DNA from: Thermomicrobiales bacterium
GTDB lineage: Bacteria > Chloroflexota > Chloroflexia > Thermomicrobiales > UBA6265
DNA length: 64,000 bases
Direction of reading: 5' to 3'
Assembly: GCA_023957115.1 (NCBI GenBank)
Contig: JAMLHN010000018.1
Coordinates: 1-64,000 of the forward strand
Under the pieces are notes generated by a model. The model was not told the origin of the DNA and searched no databases. It worked only from the letters and a program-made list of their open reading frames with translations. Of this stretch, positions 35,988 through 45,155 are shown one piece after another. The translations under genes were made by a program, and so were the position numbers. Position 1 is the first letter of the stretch. Every line of letters starts with the position of its first letter.

Positions 35988-37284
35988 CGTCGAGAGTCCG
36001 TTCCAACGCGTCGAGGGTAGGTTCGACCGAAACCGGCCGGTTCACATTCGGCCGGCCGGCGCCACCCAGCTCGCCCAGGTGATAGCCCGTCACAGCGTCC
36101 GCGTCCTTGAGCAGATGTCCGGTGAGTATGCCGACCACAGTCGCATCCCGGTTGATAACCCCCGCGGCGACGAGCTTCCTGACGCCCGCCAGCGATGCGG
36201 CCGACGCGGGCTCGCAACCGATACCGGCCCGATCGATCCAGGACTTCGCCGCCAGGATCTCATCGTCGGTGACCGAGGTCACATGCCCATCGGTCAATTG
36301 AATGGCACGACGCGCACGCTGCATGCTGGCCGGATCGCCGATCTTGATGGCCGTGGCGACCGTTTCCGCCTTGACCGGTTCGTAACGGTCGAACCCGCTT
36401 TCGAAGTAGTGCGCGAACGGAGCCGCGCCTTCGGCCTGAATCGTCATCAGGCGAGGTATGCGGTCGATCAGCCTGGCTGCGTGGAGATCGTGCAGCGCTT
36501 TGCCAAATGCCGCGGTGTTCCCAAGGTTCCCACCGGGAAGCGCGATGACATCCGGGGGATTCCAATCGAGCTGCTCCAGCATCTCGATGACGATCGTTTT
36601 CTGTCCTTCGAGTCGAAATGGATTGACAGAGTTGACCAAATAGACCGGATATTTGGCGGTCAGCTGCCGGAGCAGCGCCAAGGCGATATCGAAATCACCT
36701 TCGACCTGTACGATTCGGGCACCCATGGCAATCGACTGCGCCAGCTTCCCCCCAGCAATCTTTCCTTCCGGGATGATGACCAGCGATTGCATCCCACCGG
36801 CCGCCGCATAGGAGGCCAGCGAGGCAGAGGTATTTCCCGTGGAGGCGCATGCAACGATCCTGGCGCCGACCGCTTTGGCATGACTGACCCCGACGGTCAT
36901 CCCGCGATCCTTGAACGATCCGGTCGGGTTCTGCCCCTCGTGTTTCAGACCGACCCTGGGGAGTCCGGCATAGGCAGCGATGCGGTCATCCCAATAGATC
37001 GCCGTGCGCCCCTCGGCCCGGGAGACGATGGAGTTCTCGGGCAGTCGTGGCAGGAGCGGCTGGTAGCGCCAGACACCGGAGAAGTACTTGCCACCGCTCG
37101 TGTCGCGGTCGAACGCACCGCGATCGAGCGGTGTCAGCCGGAGGTCGATCTCGAACAAGCCACCACAAACCGCACAAACCGAAACCGGTTCGGTCGCGGA
37201 TTGCTGGGCGCCACATTCCACGCACTGAATGTGGATCTGACGCAGAAGCATGGACGGCTCATCGTGCTGGCTGGGTACGCTCAA
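35971..37284 (-). CDS. thrC: Threonine synthase
   Basis: PLP enzyme converting O-phosphohomoserine to threonine. 437 residues, or 426 from Met at 37251. An N-terminal zinc-ribbon-like segment (CVEC and CAVCGG) is followed by the PLP-lysine region GQNPTGSFKDRGMT, the phosphate-binding CASTGNTSASLASYAAAGG, and ALPGGNLGNTAAFGKAL. It is the short form without regulatory domains. It is upstream of thrB in the same operon. Confidence 0.95.
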   Translation of the reverse strand: MSVPSQHDEPSMLLRQIHIQCVECGAQQSATEPVSVCAVCGGLFEIDLRLTPLDRGAFDRDTSGGKYFSGVWRYQPLLPRLPENSIVSRAEGRTAIYWDDRIAAYAGLPRVGLKHEGQNPTGSFKDRGMTVGVSHAKAVGARIVACASTGNTSASLASYAAAGGMQSLVIIPEGKIAGGKLAQSIAMGARIVQVEGDFDIALALLRQLTAKYPVYLVNSVNPFRLEGQKTIVIEMLEQLDWNPPDVIALPGGNLGNTAAFGKALHDLHAARLIDRIPRLMTIQAEGAAPFAHYFESGFDRYEPVKAETVATAIKIGDPASMQRARRAIQLTDGHVTSVTDDEILAAKSWIDRAGIGCEPASAASLAGVRKLVAAGVINRDATVVGILTGHLLKDADAVTGYHLGELGGAGRPNVNRPVSVEPTLDALERTLDDALSS

Positions 37285-37587
37285 GGGTCACTTTTTGGTA
37301 GGCGTAGACGCACAAACATGTCTCAGGCGCTGAGCATACCACGCTCCCAACGGACGGCGATTGCGGCATTGTCCAGACCGTTCGCGGCCGGTTTATCAGC
37401 TCGCTTCGCCGCTCGTGATGCTGTCCGAAACCGTAGCCAATGTCACGTGTTCTGGCCCGTCGCCATTGATGGCGACGGGCCCCAGTTTCCCCAAACGCAC
37501 CTGGGAACCCTGTCGGAATCTGTCCCCGCGAGCAAAACGGCGGCCGATTGGCCGCCGTTTTCGACATCACGTGAATTCGTGCCTGGC
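37285..37587. repeat. Intergenic hairpins and dispersed repeat
   Basis: No gene is seen. 37454-37481 is a perfect hairpin (GGCCCGTCGCCAT with its complement). Together with the following TTCCCCAAACGCACCTGGG to about 37527 it matches 3040-3122 imperfectly, so it is a dispersed repeat. 37534-37561 is a second hairpin (AAAACGGCGGCC, loop GATT) with A/T ends on both sides, a likely bidirectional terminator for the sortase gene. Confidence 0.65.
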
Positions 37588-38250
37588 TTACGCAGCCGGC
37601 GGCGTCTCGATGCGGTGCGCGCGAACGACGGTGCGCTCCAGGTAGACCCCGTTGGCGTAGTCGAACGGACCGCCGCAGGTGATGATCGTCAGGCTCTCGG
37701 TGTCGGTCGGGCCGACGATCTGGTCGAGCGGCGCATTGGCGGTTTCGAAGTTCTCGCGCCAGTCGACTTCGTAGGTATAGACGATACCGTCCTCACCAGT
37801 GATCGAAATGACATCGCCCTGGTTCAGATTGTTGACGTTGTAGAGGACGGCCGGTCCAACATCCCAGTAGTCGAGATGTCCCGCCATCAGGATATTGCCA
37901 AGCTCACCCAGCCGGGGGGATTCCTCGTACCAGGAAATCACCCAGGGACCGGTCGGATCCTGCATCACACCGTCGACGATGTTGACCGTCTCGACCTGCG
38001 CATCGACGAAAGCGTTGGGAATTTGGATCGCAATCGGAATAACGCCCTCGATCTCAGGAGTTGCCGATCCCGGCGCCAGCGCCGCGGCCGGACCGGGGCG
38101 CATACCGCCAGTGGTCGGCACCTCGCCGAGCGAGCTCGGTTGAATATGAGAATCCTGCGCCAATGCGACCGTCAGACTCCCCAACGAGAGGGTGCCGATC
38201 AGGAGAAATGCCCACAGCGCTTTGCACAAGCGAGCCACGGATATCGTCAT
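37588..38250 (-). CDS. Class F-type sortase
   Basis: Membrane-anchored transpeptidase or hydrolase, 220 residues from the ATG at 38250 (GGAG site eight bases upstream). One N-terminal hydrophobic segment (ALWAFLLIGTLSLGSLTV). The sortase core has GNILMAGHLDYW with the catalytic His, SLTIITCGGPFD with the catalytic Cys, and the catalytic Arg in YLERTVVRAHR. The G-x-x-L/V-x-A-G-H and L-T-L-I/V-T-C-G-G pattern suits class F. No LPxTG-type substrate gene is adjacent. Confidence 0.87.
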   Translation of the reverse strand: MTISVARLCKALWAFLLIGTLSLGSLTVALAQDSHIQPSSLGEVPTTGGMRPGPAAALAPGSATPEIEGVIPIAIQIPNAFVDAQVETVNIVDGVMQDPTGPWVISWYEESPRLGELGNILMAGHLDYWDVGPAVLYNVNNLNQGDVISITGEDGIVYTYEVDWRENFETANAPLDQIVGPTDTESLTIITCGGPFDYANGVYLERTVVRAHRIETPPAA

Positions 38251-38378
38251 TTGTTCACTCCGTTGGTGCCTACATACGATTGATGAGCCGGGAATGCACC
38301 CATTTTGCTCGACCACGTTAACCACTGTAACGCGCGGCCGCGGCAAATCGTATCACCGAGCTCGAATCTCATGGTAGA

Positions 38379-39281
38379 TCAATCCACCCGAGATGTCAGC
38401 CCGCGGCCGATCCATTCGTCGAGTTGAGCCATCCCAATTGCGTCCAATTCTGTCGCGGGCTGGCGTACGCGGTCGTTGGCAATGATTCCGCGTTGTCTCA
38501 GCTCGCGTTTGGCCGTCGTTACGGAATGGTCCAGCGATTGCATAGCCCACACCGAATATGGCAGCGCGGATTCGAGCAATGCTCGCGCACGCTCCCGGTT
38601 TCCCGCATCCCAGGCCGCATGGATGCCGGCAAACACGCCGGTGAAGTTCGCGGCCGGCATGCTCCCGACGGCGCCGCGTTCGAGCGCATCGAGAATACCG
38701 AGTCCTCCCCAACCGCAAAAAACCCGCATCGTTCCCCCACTCTGCTCGATCGCGGCGGAAATGGTGGCCCCCTGCGGGGTTCCCTCGGCCTTGATGGAGA
38801 TCTCGTTCTCAGCCGCACGTCCGATCTCGGCCCAAAGTGCGGGGCCCATGGCCACGCCGGTAAGCTGGGGGGCATCCTGGATCATGATCGGCACCGGGAC
38901 CGCATTGGCAATTGCCAGGTAGTACGCGCGCAACGATGCCGGCGACGGCTTGACCAGATAGGGCGGCAGCACCATCAGCGCATCCGCCCCGCTGGCGACG
39001 GCCCGTTTCGCACGGTCGACCGCAACGGCATTCCCCGCACCGTCAGCCGAGACGACCACCGGCACCCGCCCGGCGACGTGTTCGGCAACCGCCAACGAAA
39101 CCGCATCCCGTTCCGCCTCGGTGAGCTTGTACCCCTCACTGGCAAGCGCCAGCGTGGCAACTCCCGCTGCTCCTTCGGCAATCACCCAGTCGATTTGCGC
39201 ACGCAGACTCTCGAAGTCGATTGCATCATGCGCATCGAACGGCGTACAGAGAATCGGGATACAGCCGCTGAGCTCGGTCAT
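38379..39281 (-). CDS. DapA-family aldolase/lyase
   Basis: TIM-barrel class I aldolase-family protein, 300 residues from the ATG at 39281, overlapping the preceding stop (ATGA). The Schiff-base Lys is visible in EISIKAEGTP. The conserved Tyr of the family (Y-N-x-P) is absent: the segment reads IMIQDAPQLTG. It is therefore not a normal dihydrodipicolinate synthase. Context (sugar ABC importer and a gluconate-dehydratase-like enolase) suggests cleavage or dehydration of a 2-keto-3-deoxy sugar acid, but the missing Tyr makes this uncertain. Confidence 0.8.
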   Translation of the reverse strand: MTELSGCIPILCTPFDAHDAIDFESLRAQIDWVIAEGAAGVATLALASEGYKLTEAERDAVSLAVAEHVAGRVPVVVSADGAGNAVAVDRAKRAVASGADALMVLPPYLVKPSPASLRAYYLAIANAVPVPIMIQDAPQLTGVAMGPALWAEIGRAAENEISIKAEGTPQGATISAAIEQSGGTMRVFCGWGGLGILDALERGAVGSMPAANFTGVFAGIHAAWDAGNRERARALLESALPYSVWAMQSLDHSVTTAKRELRQRGIIANDRVRQPATELDAIGMAQLDEWIGRGLTSRVD

Positions 39282-40465
39282 GCGTTTGCGACCGCTCCTT
39301 CGCCTTCGCGCAGTGTCGAGCCTTCGCGGCGCTCCCATCCGACCTTGAAGAGCGGCAGGAAGTTGGATTTCTGATAGGGATGCTTCTCGACCTCGTTCCA
39401 GTTGAGATCGTTCCCCAACCCTGGCTCGCTCGGGATCTGAATGCGCCCATCGATCACCTTGACCGGATTGGTCACGATGTCGTGCTCCCACTCGGCATTG
39501 AACTCGTCGAAGAGCTCCTGAATCATCAGGTTCGGGGTGCAGGCTCCGATCTGGATACAGGCCGAGGTGGAAAGCGGACCCTGAGCCTGATGCGGCGCGA
39601 CTACGCCATAGAACGCATCGACCATCCCACAGACCAATCTGGTGCGGAAGATGCCGCCGAGGGTCGACGGATCGGGCTGGAGAATATGGACCGCATTGTG
39701 CGAAAGCAGCTCGGCGAACTGATAGGGATAGGAAAGACTCTCACCGGTTGCAATGGGCACATTGGTATGGCGGGCGACCTCGACGACCGCGTCGATCTTG
39801 GCGAAATCAGTCGGTTCCTCGAACCAGGCAGGTTTGTATTGCTCGATCTCGTCCGCCACCATGATGGCCTCATGCACGCTGAAGCGTTTGTGCCCTTCGA
39901 CCATCACCTGGACGTCTGGACCGACGACATCGCGCACAGCGCCGACAATGTCCGTCGAGAGTCTCCGGTCCTCTGGCGTCATGATGCGCCAGGCCGCTCC
40001 GAATGGATCGAACTTGAGGGCTTTGTAGCCGCGATCCATCACGATCTTCGCCTTTTCCTGGAAGTTCTCGATGGTGCGATCGCCGGTGTACCAACCGTTG
40101 GCATAGGCGGGAAGATCCTCGAAGCACCGACCGCCCAGCAGATCGTAAATGGGTCGGCCCAGCTCCTTGCCGATGATGTCCCAGCAGGCGGTTTCGATCG
40201 CGGCCACCGCGTTCATATGGATCTGGCCGCCCTCGTTGTACGGATCGCGTGACATCCGCTGGCAGATGGTCTCGATCTGGAAGGGATCCATCCCCTCATA
40301 GAAATGGGAAAGTTCGTGGATGGCCGCTTCGATGGTCTTGGCGAAACCGTTCAGCGAACCCTCCCCGACTCCGTAAAGTCCGGGCTGATCGGTGTCCAAC
40401 CGCACGAAGAGCCAGTTCTTCCACGGGTTTCCGACGATGTAGGTCGTCGCTTTGGTGATTCTCAC
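39278..40465 (-). CDS. Enolase-superfamily sugar-acid dehydratase (gluconate-dehydratase-like)
   Basis: Mandelate racemase/muconate lactonising fold, 395 residues from a GTG at 40465 behind GGGGAG. Metal and catalytic segments: GYKALKFDPFG, VQVMVEGHKRFS, WFEEPTDF, ATGESLSYP and HILQPDPSTLGG. The KALKFDPFG segment is as I recall it in archaeal gluconate dehydratase. Likely reaction: dehydration of an aldonate (gluconate or galactonate) to the 2-keto-3-deoxy acid. It is translationally coupled to the DapA-family gene. Substrate choice is inferred. Confidence 0.82.
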   Translation of the reverse strand: MRITKATTYIVGNPWKNWLFVRLDTDQPGLYGVGEGSLNGFAKTIEAAIHELSHFYEGMDPFQIETICQRMSRDPYNEGGQIHMNAVAAIETACWDIIGKELGRPIYDLLGGRCFEDLPAYANGWYTGDRTIENFQEKAKIVMDRGYKALKFDPFGAAWRIMTPEDRRLSTDIVGAVRDVVGPDVQVMVEGHKRFSVHEAIMVADEIEQYKPAWFEEPTDFAKIDAVVEVARHTNVPIATGESLSYPYQFAELLSHNAVHILQPDPSTLGGIFRTRLVCGMVDAFYGVVAPHQAQGPLSTSACIQIGACTPNLMIQELFDEFNAEWEHDIVTNPVKVIDGRIQIPSEPGLGNDLNWNEVEKHPYQKSNFLPLFKVGWERREGSTLREGEGAVANA

Positions 40466-40585
40466 AGCGTTTCTCCCCGTCCCTGGTGGGAACGCAAGCC
40501 CGCGTACCGGGCACACGGGCGGTAACCGGTCGTTGTCGAAGAGATTGTCCGGCAGATTGCCGATGTTTGCCCGCCGATATCGGCG

Positions 40586-41905
40586 TCAGCCGGCTCCGCA
40601 CCAGGCAGCCGCGGTCAATGCCATCACGCGCGCGGCGTCGTGCAACTGTTCGAGCTCGACATACTCATTCGGGGAATGCGCCTGGGCTATGCTGCCGGGT
40701 CCGAAGATCACACCGGGGATTCCCTGCTCCGCATACCAGGCGAGCTCCGAAGCCGCGTTGAATCCGACGATCTCCACATCGCGGCCGACGGCATCGAGCG
40801 CCGACGCAACCGTCCCGACGATGGGATGATCGGGTGGCGTATCGACCGGCGGAAAGAAGACATTCCGCGTTTTCCAGGTGAAACGCGGCGGACGCTCGCG
40901 CAACCAGGGATCGGTCTGGCAGACCGCGCCCACGAACGCTTCGATCTCCGCTCGAATTCCGTCGAACGTCTCATCCGGTAGATACCAGATGTTGTATTCG
41001 ATCGAGCAGTAGTTGGGTGAGGTGCCGGGATTAGCCACCAGGTTCAGGCGACCGTCCGATCCTCCGCCGGGACCGCCCACGATCATCCCCGGCATGATCG
41101 CGCTGAAACCGGGCGGAAGCAATGGATGCGAGCGATAGATGGCCCAGTCACGCTCCAGGCGTTGCAGAGCCTCCATGATCACAAGCCCCTTTTCGATAGC
41201 ATTGATGCCGCCCTCGGCGCCAAGCCCACCAGCGTGGATCGATTTGTATCGGTTGCCGGCATGGCTCTCCCGCCCATCGATCTCGATCCGCATATGGACC
41301 AATCCGCCTTCGACCGGCTGGATCTGCAGCGCGGTCGGTTCGGCCACGATGACCGCATCCACCTTCGGCAAACGGTCGACAAGATTTCGCGTGCTCCAGC
41401 CGACGACCTCTTCATCGGCGACGATATGCAGCCAGAGGTCTCCCGCTCGTTCGATCTCCGATTCGACCACCGCCTGAATCGCGAAGATCCCGGCCGCGAC
41501 CCCGGACTTCATATCGCAGGCGCCCCGCCCCCAAAGCTTGCCGTCCGCAGTCTCTCCACTCCACGGAGCATGATTCCAGGCCGAATCGTCTCCCACGGGT
41601 ACAACATCGATATGCCCGTTGATCGCCAGTGACCGTCCACCACCGCGCCCCGGCAGACGTGCCGCCAGCACCGGGTATCGCGGCTCCTCGAGCCAGCGTT
41701 CGACCTCCATGCCGATCGATTCCAGCTTGGCGGCAATGAGGTCATGACAACGCACCGCCTCGGGTTGAAATTCGGAATTGCCCTCGCTCTGACTGTCAGA
41801 ACGGCACCCGATGAGCTGCTGCGTAAACCTGGTCAGCTCGTCCGACTGCCGGTCGAGCGCGAAAAGTAGCTTCCCGCCCACGTCATCGCTCCCGCGCTCG
41901 TTCAC
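40586..41905 (-). CDS. M20-family amidohydrolase (ArgE/DapE-like)
   Basis: Zinc aminoacylase/deacetylase-type hydrolase, 439 residues. Metal ligands in INGHIDVVPVG (His), LWGRGACDMKSGVAAG (Asp), VADEEVVGW (Glu-Glu) and the late QAHSPNEYVE (His). The dimerisation domain has GGLVHMRIEIDGRESHAGNR. The substrate is unknown. It lies between a sugar ABC ATPase (4-bp overlap) and the enolase-family gene, so it may deacylate an imported amide-bearing compound rather than take part in arginine synthesis, which has its own lysK here. Confidence 0.85.
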   Translation of the reverse strand: MNERGSDDVGGKLLFALDRQSDELTRFTQQLIGCRSDSQSEGNSEFQPEAVRCHDLIAAKLESIGMEVERWLEEPRYPVLAARLPGRGGGRSLAINGHIDVVPVGDDSAWNHAPWSGETADGKLWGRGACDMKSGVAAGIFAIQAVVESEIERAGDLWLHIVADEEVVGWSTRNLVDRLPKVDAVIVAEPTALQIQPVEGGLVHMRIEIDGRESHAGNRYKSIHAGGLGAEGGINAIEKGLVIMEALQRLERDWAIYRSHPLLPPGFSAIMPGMIVGGPGGGSDGRLNLVANPGTSPNYCSIEYNIWYLPDETFDGIRAEIEAFVGAVCQTDPWLRERPPRFTWKTRNVFFPPVDTPPDHPIVGTVASALDAVGRDVEIVGFNAASELAWYAEQGIPGVIFGPGSIAQAHSPNEYVELEQLHDAARVMALTAAAWCGAG

Positions 41906-43029
41906 CCTGCCGCCCCTTCCAGATTCATGCCGTCTTCACCGAAGAGATGGGCATGCGTCAGATCGATCATCAGCGTGACCTCATCGCCGGTCCGCACCGG
42001 CAGGCGCGCTTCGGTCCGAGCCATCCATTCCATGGTCCCGGTCGTCGCGCGGACATAGAGGTCCGATCCGACCGGCTCGACCAACGTGATCGTGGCGGGA
42101 AGCTTCACCAACGCATCATGCTCATGTTTGCGTGAACCGGCATGCTCGACCGAAATGTCCTCCGGGCGTACCCCCAGCGCGACCTCGGCGCCGTCTCCAG
42201 CAGATCTGGCAAACGCCGACAAGGCAGGCCCGAGCGCAAACGACACCTCGCCCTGTTCGAACCGAGCAATGTCAGCTTCGAGCCGAATCGCTCCGGTCTG
42301 CAAATTAACCCGTGGATTCCCGAGAAATGCGGCGACGAAGGTATTGGCGGGATGGTCGTAGACGAACTGCGGTTTCCCCACTTGCTGCACCACCCCGGAC
42401 CGCATCACGACGATCCGATGGCCCATCGTCATCGCTTCGATCTGGTCGTGGGTGACGTAGATGGTTGTGGTCCCGAGCCGGGCGTGGAGCTTCAGGATCT
42501 CCTCACGGGTTTGCACCCGCAGCTGGGCATCGAGATTGGACAGTGGCTCGTCCATGAGGAAAACCGCTGGCTCGCGCACGATAGATCGTCCCAACGCCAC
42601 CCGCTGCCGCTGTCCACCGGACAACTGCTCCGGGCGCCGGTCCAGCAAGTCGCGCAGCCCGAGAATCTCGGCGGCTTCCGTGACGCGCCGGTCGATTTCT
42701 GCTTTCGGGAGCTTGTGCATCTTGAGCGGGAAGCCGATGTTCTCACGCACCGTCATGTGCGGATAGAGGGCATAGCTCTGGAAGACCATCGCGACATTGC
42801 GATCGCCCGGTTTGACGTAGTTGACCAGCCGGTCGTCGATGTAGATCTCGCCGCTGGTCACATCCTCGAGACCGGCGACCATCTTGAGCAAGGTGCTCTT
42901 TCCGCATCCGGACGGTCCGAGCAGCACCAGGAACTCACCGTCTTCGACGGTCAGATTGACATCCTGAACCGCCCCGGCTCCCGAATCTCCGTACTGCTTT
43001 CCGACTCCGACGAACTCGACTCGTCCCAC
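41902..43029 (-). CDS. Sugar ABC transporter ATPase (UgpC/MalK type)
   Basis: A 375-residue ATPase of the operon's importer. GPSGCGKSTL, signature LSGGQRQRVALGRSI, FLMDEPLSNLDA and VTHDQIEAMTMGHRI are present. The C-terminal OB-type regulatory domain has GVRPEDISVEHAG. It is close in sequence to the orphan ATPase at 32193. It starts 34 bp after the permease gene and overlaps the M20 gene. Confidence 0.93.
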   Translation of the reverse strand: MGRVEFVGVGKQYGDSGAGAVQDVNLTVEDGEFLVLLGPSGCGKSTLLKMVAGLEDVTSGEIYIDDRLVNYVKPGDRNVAMVFQSYALYPHMTVRENIGFPLKMHKLPKAEIDRRVTEAAEILGLRDLLDRRPEQLSGGQRQRVALGRSIVREPAVFLMDEPLSNLDAQLRVQTREEILKLHARLGTTTIYVTHDQIEAMTMGHRIVVMRSGVVQQVGKPQFVYDHPANTFVAAFLGNPRVNLQTGAIRLEADIARFEQGEVSFALGPALSAFARSAGDGAEVALGVRPEDISVEHAGSRKHEHDALVKLPATITLVEPVGSDLYVRATTGTMEWMARTEARLPVRTGDEVTLMIDLTHAHLFGEDGMNLEGAAG

Positions 43030-43063
43030 GCTGCAAATCCCCGATCGTTCCGCCGTGTCGACG

Positions 43064-43975
43064 TCATTCCTTCAAAGCACCGGCAATCGAACCGGCGATG
43101 AAATACCGTTGCAGGAAAATAAAGACCAGAATCGTTGGAAGCATCGAGAGGATCGCCGCCGCGGAGTTCAACCCCCAATCCTGGGTGAATGTCGAGGTCA
43201 GCGACCGCACGCCCACGGTCAGCGTCGCCATCTCCGGTTTGGTCACCACCACGAGCGGCCAGAGATAGCTCGTCCACTGCGTCATGAACGTAAAGACGCC
43301 CAGTACGACAAGCCCGGGTTTGATGAGCGGCAGGATCACCCGGCGGTAGATCTGAAATTCGGAGCACCCATCCAATCTCGCCGCATTCTCCAGATCGCTC
43401 GGGAGGGACTCGATGAACTGCCGCATCATGAACACCCCGATCGGACTGGCCAGTCCGGGCAGGATCAATCCCCAATACGTATTGAGCATGCCCAGCTCGC
43501 GGATGATGATGAAGGTCGGAATCAGCAAAGCGGCGAAGGGAACCATGAGCGACATCAGGACGACCAGAAAGAGCGCGTCCCGCCCGGGAAATCGCATCTT
43601 CGCAAATGCATAGCCGGCCATCGAATCGACGACGAGCTTGATTGCGGTCACCGAGCCGGCGACAACGAACGAATTGAACAACCAACGCCAGAAAGGATAG
43701 CGGTTCAGGAGATTGCGGTAGTTATCGAGCGTCGGGTTCTCCGGCAGCCAATCCGGCGGATAGGAAAAGAGCGACATCGTGCTCTTGAACGACGTCGAAA
43801 CTACGTACCCGAATGGCAGCAGGGAGATGAACACCGCGACGATCAGAATCACGTAGATCGCGATGGTATAGAGCGACTTGCCCCCGAACCGGCCCGGTTT
43901 CGGCTGCGGGTCGCGAGCGAGAGCCCGACCCTCGGCGCCCATTGTTTCCAGCTCAGGAAAGCTTGTCTCGATCAT
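43064..43975 (-). CDS. Sugar ABC permease (MalG type)
   Basis: Integral membrane subunit, 303 residues, six membrane spans after a cytoplasmic N-terminus. The EAA loop is LENAARLDGCSEFQIYRRVILPL, 43315-43383. It starts 4 bp after the MalF-type permease stop, with which it forms the translocation pore. Confidence 0.92.
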   Translation of the reverse strand: MIETSFPELETMGAEGRALARDPQPKPGRFGGKSLYTIAIYVILIVAVFISLLPFGYVVSTSFKSTMSLFSYPPDWLPENPTLDNYRNLLNRYPFWRWLFNSFVVAGSVTAIKLVVDSMAGYAFAKMRFPGRDALFLVVLMSLMVPFAALLIPTFIIIRELGMLNTYWGLILPGLASPIGVFMMRQFIESLPSDLENAARLDGCSEFQIYRRVILPLIKPGLVVLGVFTFMTQWTSYLWPLVVVTKPEMATLTVGVRSLTSTFTQDWGLNSAAAILSMLPTILVFIFLQRYFIAGSIAGALKE

Positions 43976-43979
43976 GACG

Positions 43980-44924
43980 CTACCGCTTTCTCAAGAGTCG
44001 GATTTCGATCAACGCAAGGAACAGAATCAGCAGCAGCAGCATGAAGCTCAGGGCCGCGCCAAAGCCGACCTTGTCCGTATAGGCAAACGTGGTCTGCTGG
44101 ATATACCAGACAACGGTTACGGTCGAATTCTGCGGTCCACCGTTGGTGAGGATGCTGACAGAATCGAAGAGCTGCAGGTTCCAGATCGTGGCCATCACGA
44201 CCGCAAAGAAGAACGTTGGCCGCATCAGCGGAATGGTCAGATACCGGAAGCGTTGCCAGGCGTTCGCGCCGTCGATTGCCGCGGCTTGATAGAGCTCTTT
44301 TGGCAGGCCGATCAAACCAGCGAGAAAGAGCAGGGTCCAGAATCCGACGCCACGCCAGACCTCGAGCATGGTGATCGACCGGAGCGCGAGATCCGGGCTT
44401 CCGAGCCAGTTGCGGGGTTCCTGCCCGAACTCGACCAGGATCATATTCAGGATGCCGAAATCCCGGTGCACGACAAATTGCCAAAGCAACGCGGCAACAA
44501 CATAGGGAGCCAGGGTCGGGATGTAGAGGAGCGAGCGAAATGCGCTTCCTCCCCGGGCCGCCTGCTGGAGCACCAGCGCCAACACCATCGAGATGACGAA
44601 GACGGCTGGAATTGCCATCAGGCAATAGACAACCGTGTTCTTGATGGCCGTGATGACCAGATCGTCGCGCAAGACATTGCGCCAGTTCGCGAGACCGACC
44701 CACTCGCGTTCGGAGATGATGCCGCCATTATTGAAGGTGTAGAAGAAGAGCAAGAGAATTGGAATGACGAGGAATGCAAAGAAGAAGATCGCGCCAGGCA
44801 GCAGAAAAAGGTATGCCGTCAGCGAGCGTCGACGTTGGTACCGGCGTTGCAGCCGCTGGTGCTCCTCTTCCGAGAGAGCAAGCGCCCGCGGCCGAGTTGT
44901 CTGAGTAACGGCTTGTTCCTGCAT
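43980..44924 (-). CDS. Sugar ABC permease (MalF type)
   Basis: Integral membrane subunit, 314 residues, six spans. N-terminal cytoplasmic Arg/Gln-rich segment, then LPGAIFFFAFLVIPILLLFF. The EAA-type loop is LYQAAAIDGANAWQRFRYLT with IPLMRP. It forms the pore with the next gene. Confidence 0.92.
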   Translation of the reverse strand: MQEQAVTQTTRPRALALSEEEHQRLQRRYQRRRSLTAYLFLLPGAIFFFAFLVIPILLLFFYTFNNGGIISEREWVGLANWRNVLRDDLVITAIKNTVVYCLMAIPAVFVISMVLALVLQQAARGGSAFRSLLYIPTLAPYVVAALLWQFVVHRDFGILNMILVEFGQEPRNWLGSPDLALRSITMLEVWRGVGFWTLLFLAGLIGLPKELYQAAAIDGANAWQRFRYLTIPLMRPTFFFAVVMATIWNLQLFDSVSILTNGGPQNSTVTVVWYIQQTTFAYTDKVGFGAALSFMLLLLILFLALIEIRLLRKR

Positions 44925-45077
44925 CAGGATCGAAAACTCACGAAGACTGCCTCGAATACGGAATCCGCCTGAACACGATGGGAAACGATGACATCACGTC
45001 GCCACGTCCCTACGGTTGAAACGCTGGGCGAACATCCCTGCGTCCTCACCCGGATTCCGTAGAACGTTCACGAGATG

Positions 45078-45143
45078 AGCAGCCGCTCCCGCCACCAATG
45101 GGAGGGAGACGGCTGCCCATGGACGCTTCAGTGCTGAAGCGTA
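45078..45143 (-). terminator. Intercistronic hairpins after the binding-protein gene
   Basis: On the minus strand, 13 bp past the stop, a stem ACGCTTCAG/CTGAAGCGT (45124-45144) is followed by a larger stem GCAGCCGTC with its complement near 45080. There is no T-run. Such hairpins after binding-protein genes usually reduce read-through into the permeases. Confidence 0.5.
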
Positions 45144-45155
45144 TTTCCTGCGTGA

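Noticed and set aside
35839-38283. An 814-codon plus-strand open frame opposite thrB, thrC and sortase
   Set aside because: It spans three real genes and their intergenic region on the other strand and its translation has no recognisable domain.
38379-39281. Assignment as dapA (dihydrodipicolinate synthase)
   Set aside because: The catalytic Tyr is missing, context is sugar catabolism, and lysine is made here through the LysW (aminoadipate) route.
40586-41905. Assignment as argE or dapE
   Set aside because: The LysW route needs neither enzyme (lysK does the release), and the gene is embedded in a sugar-importer operon.
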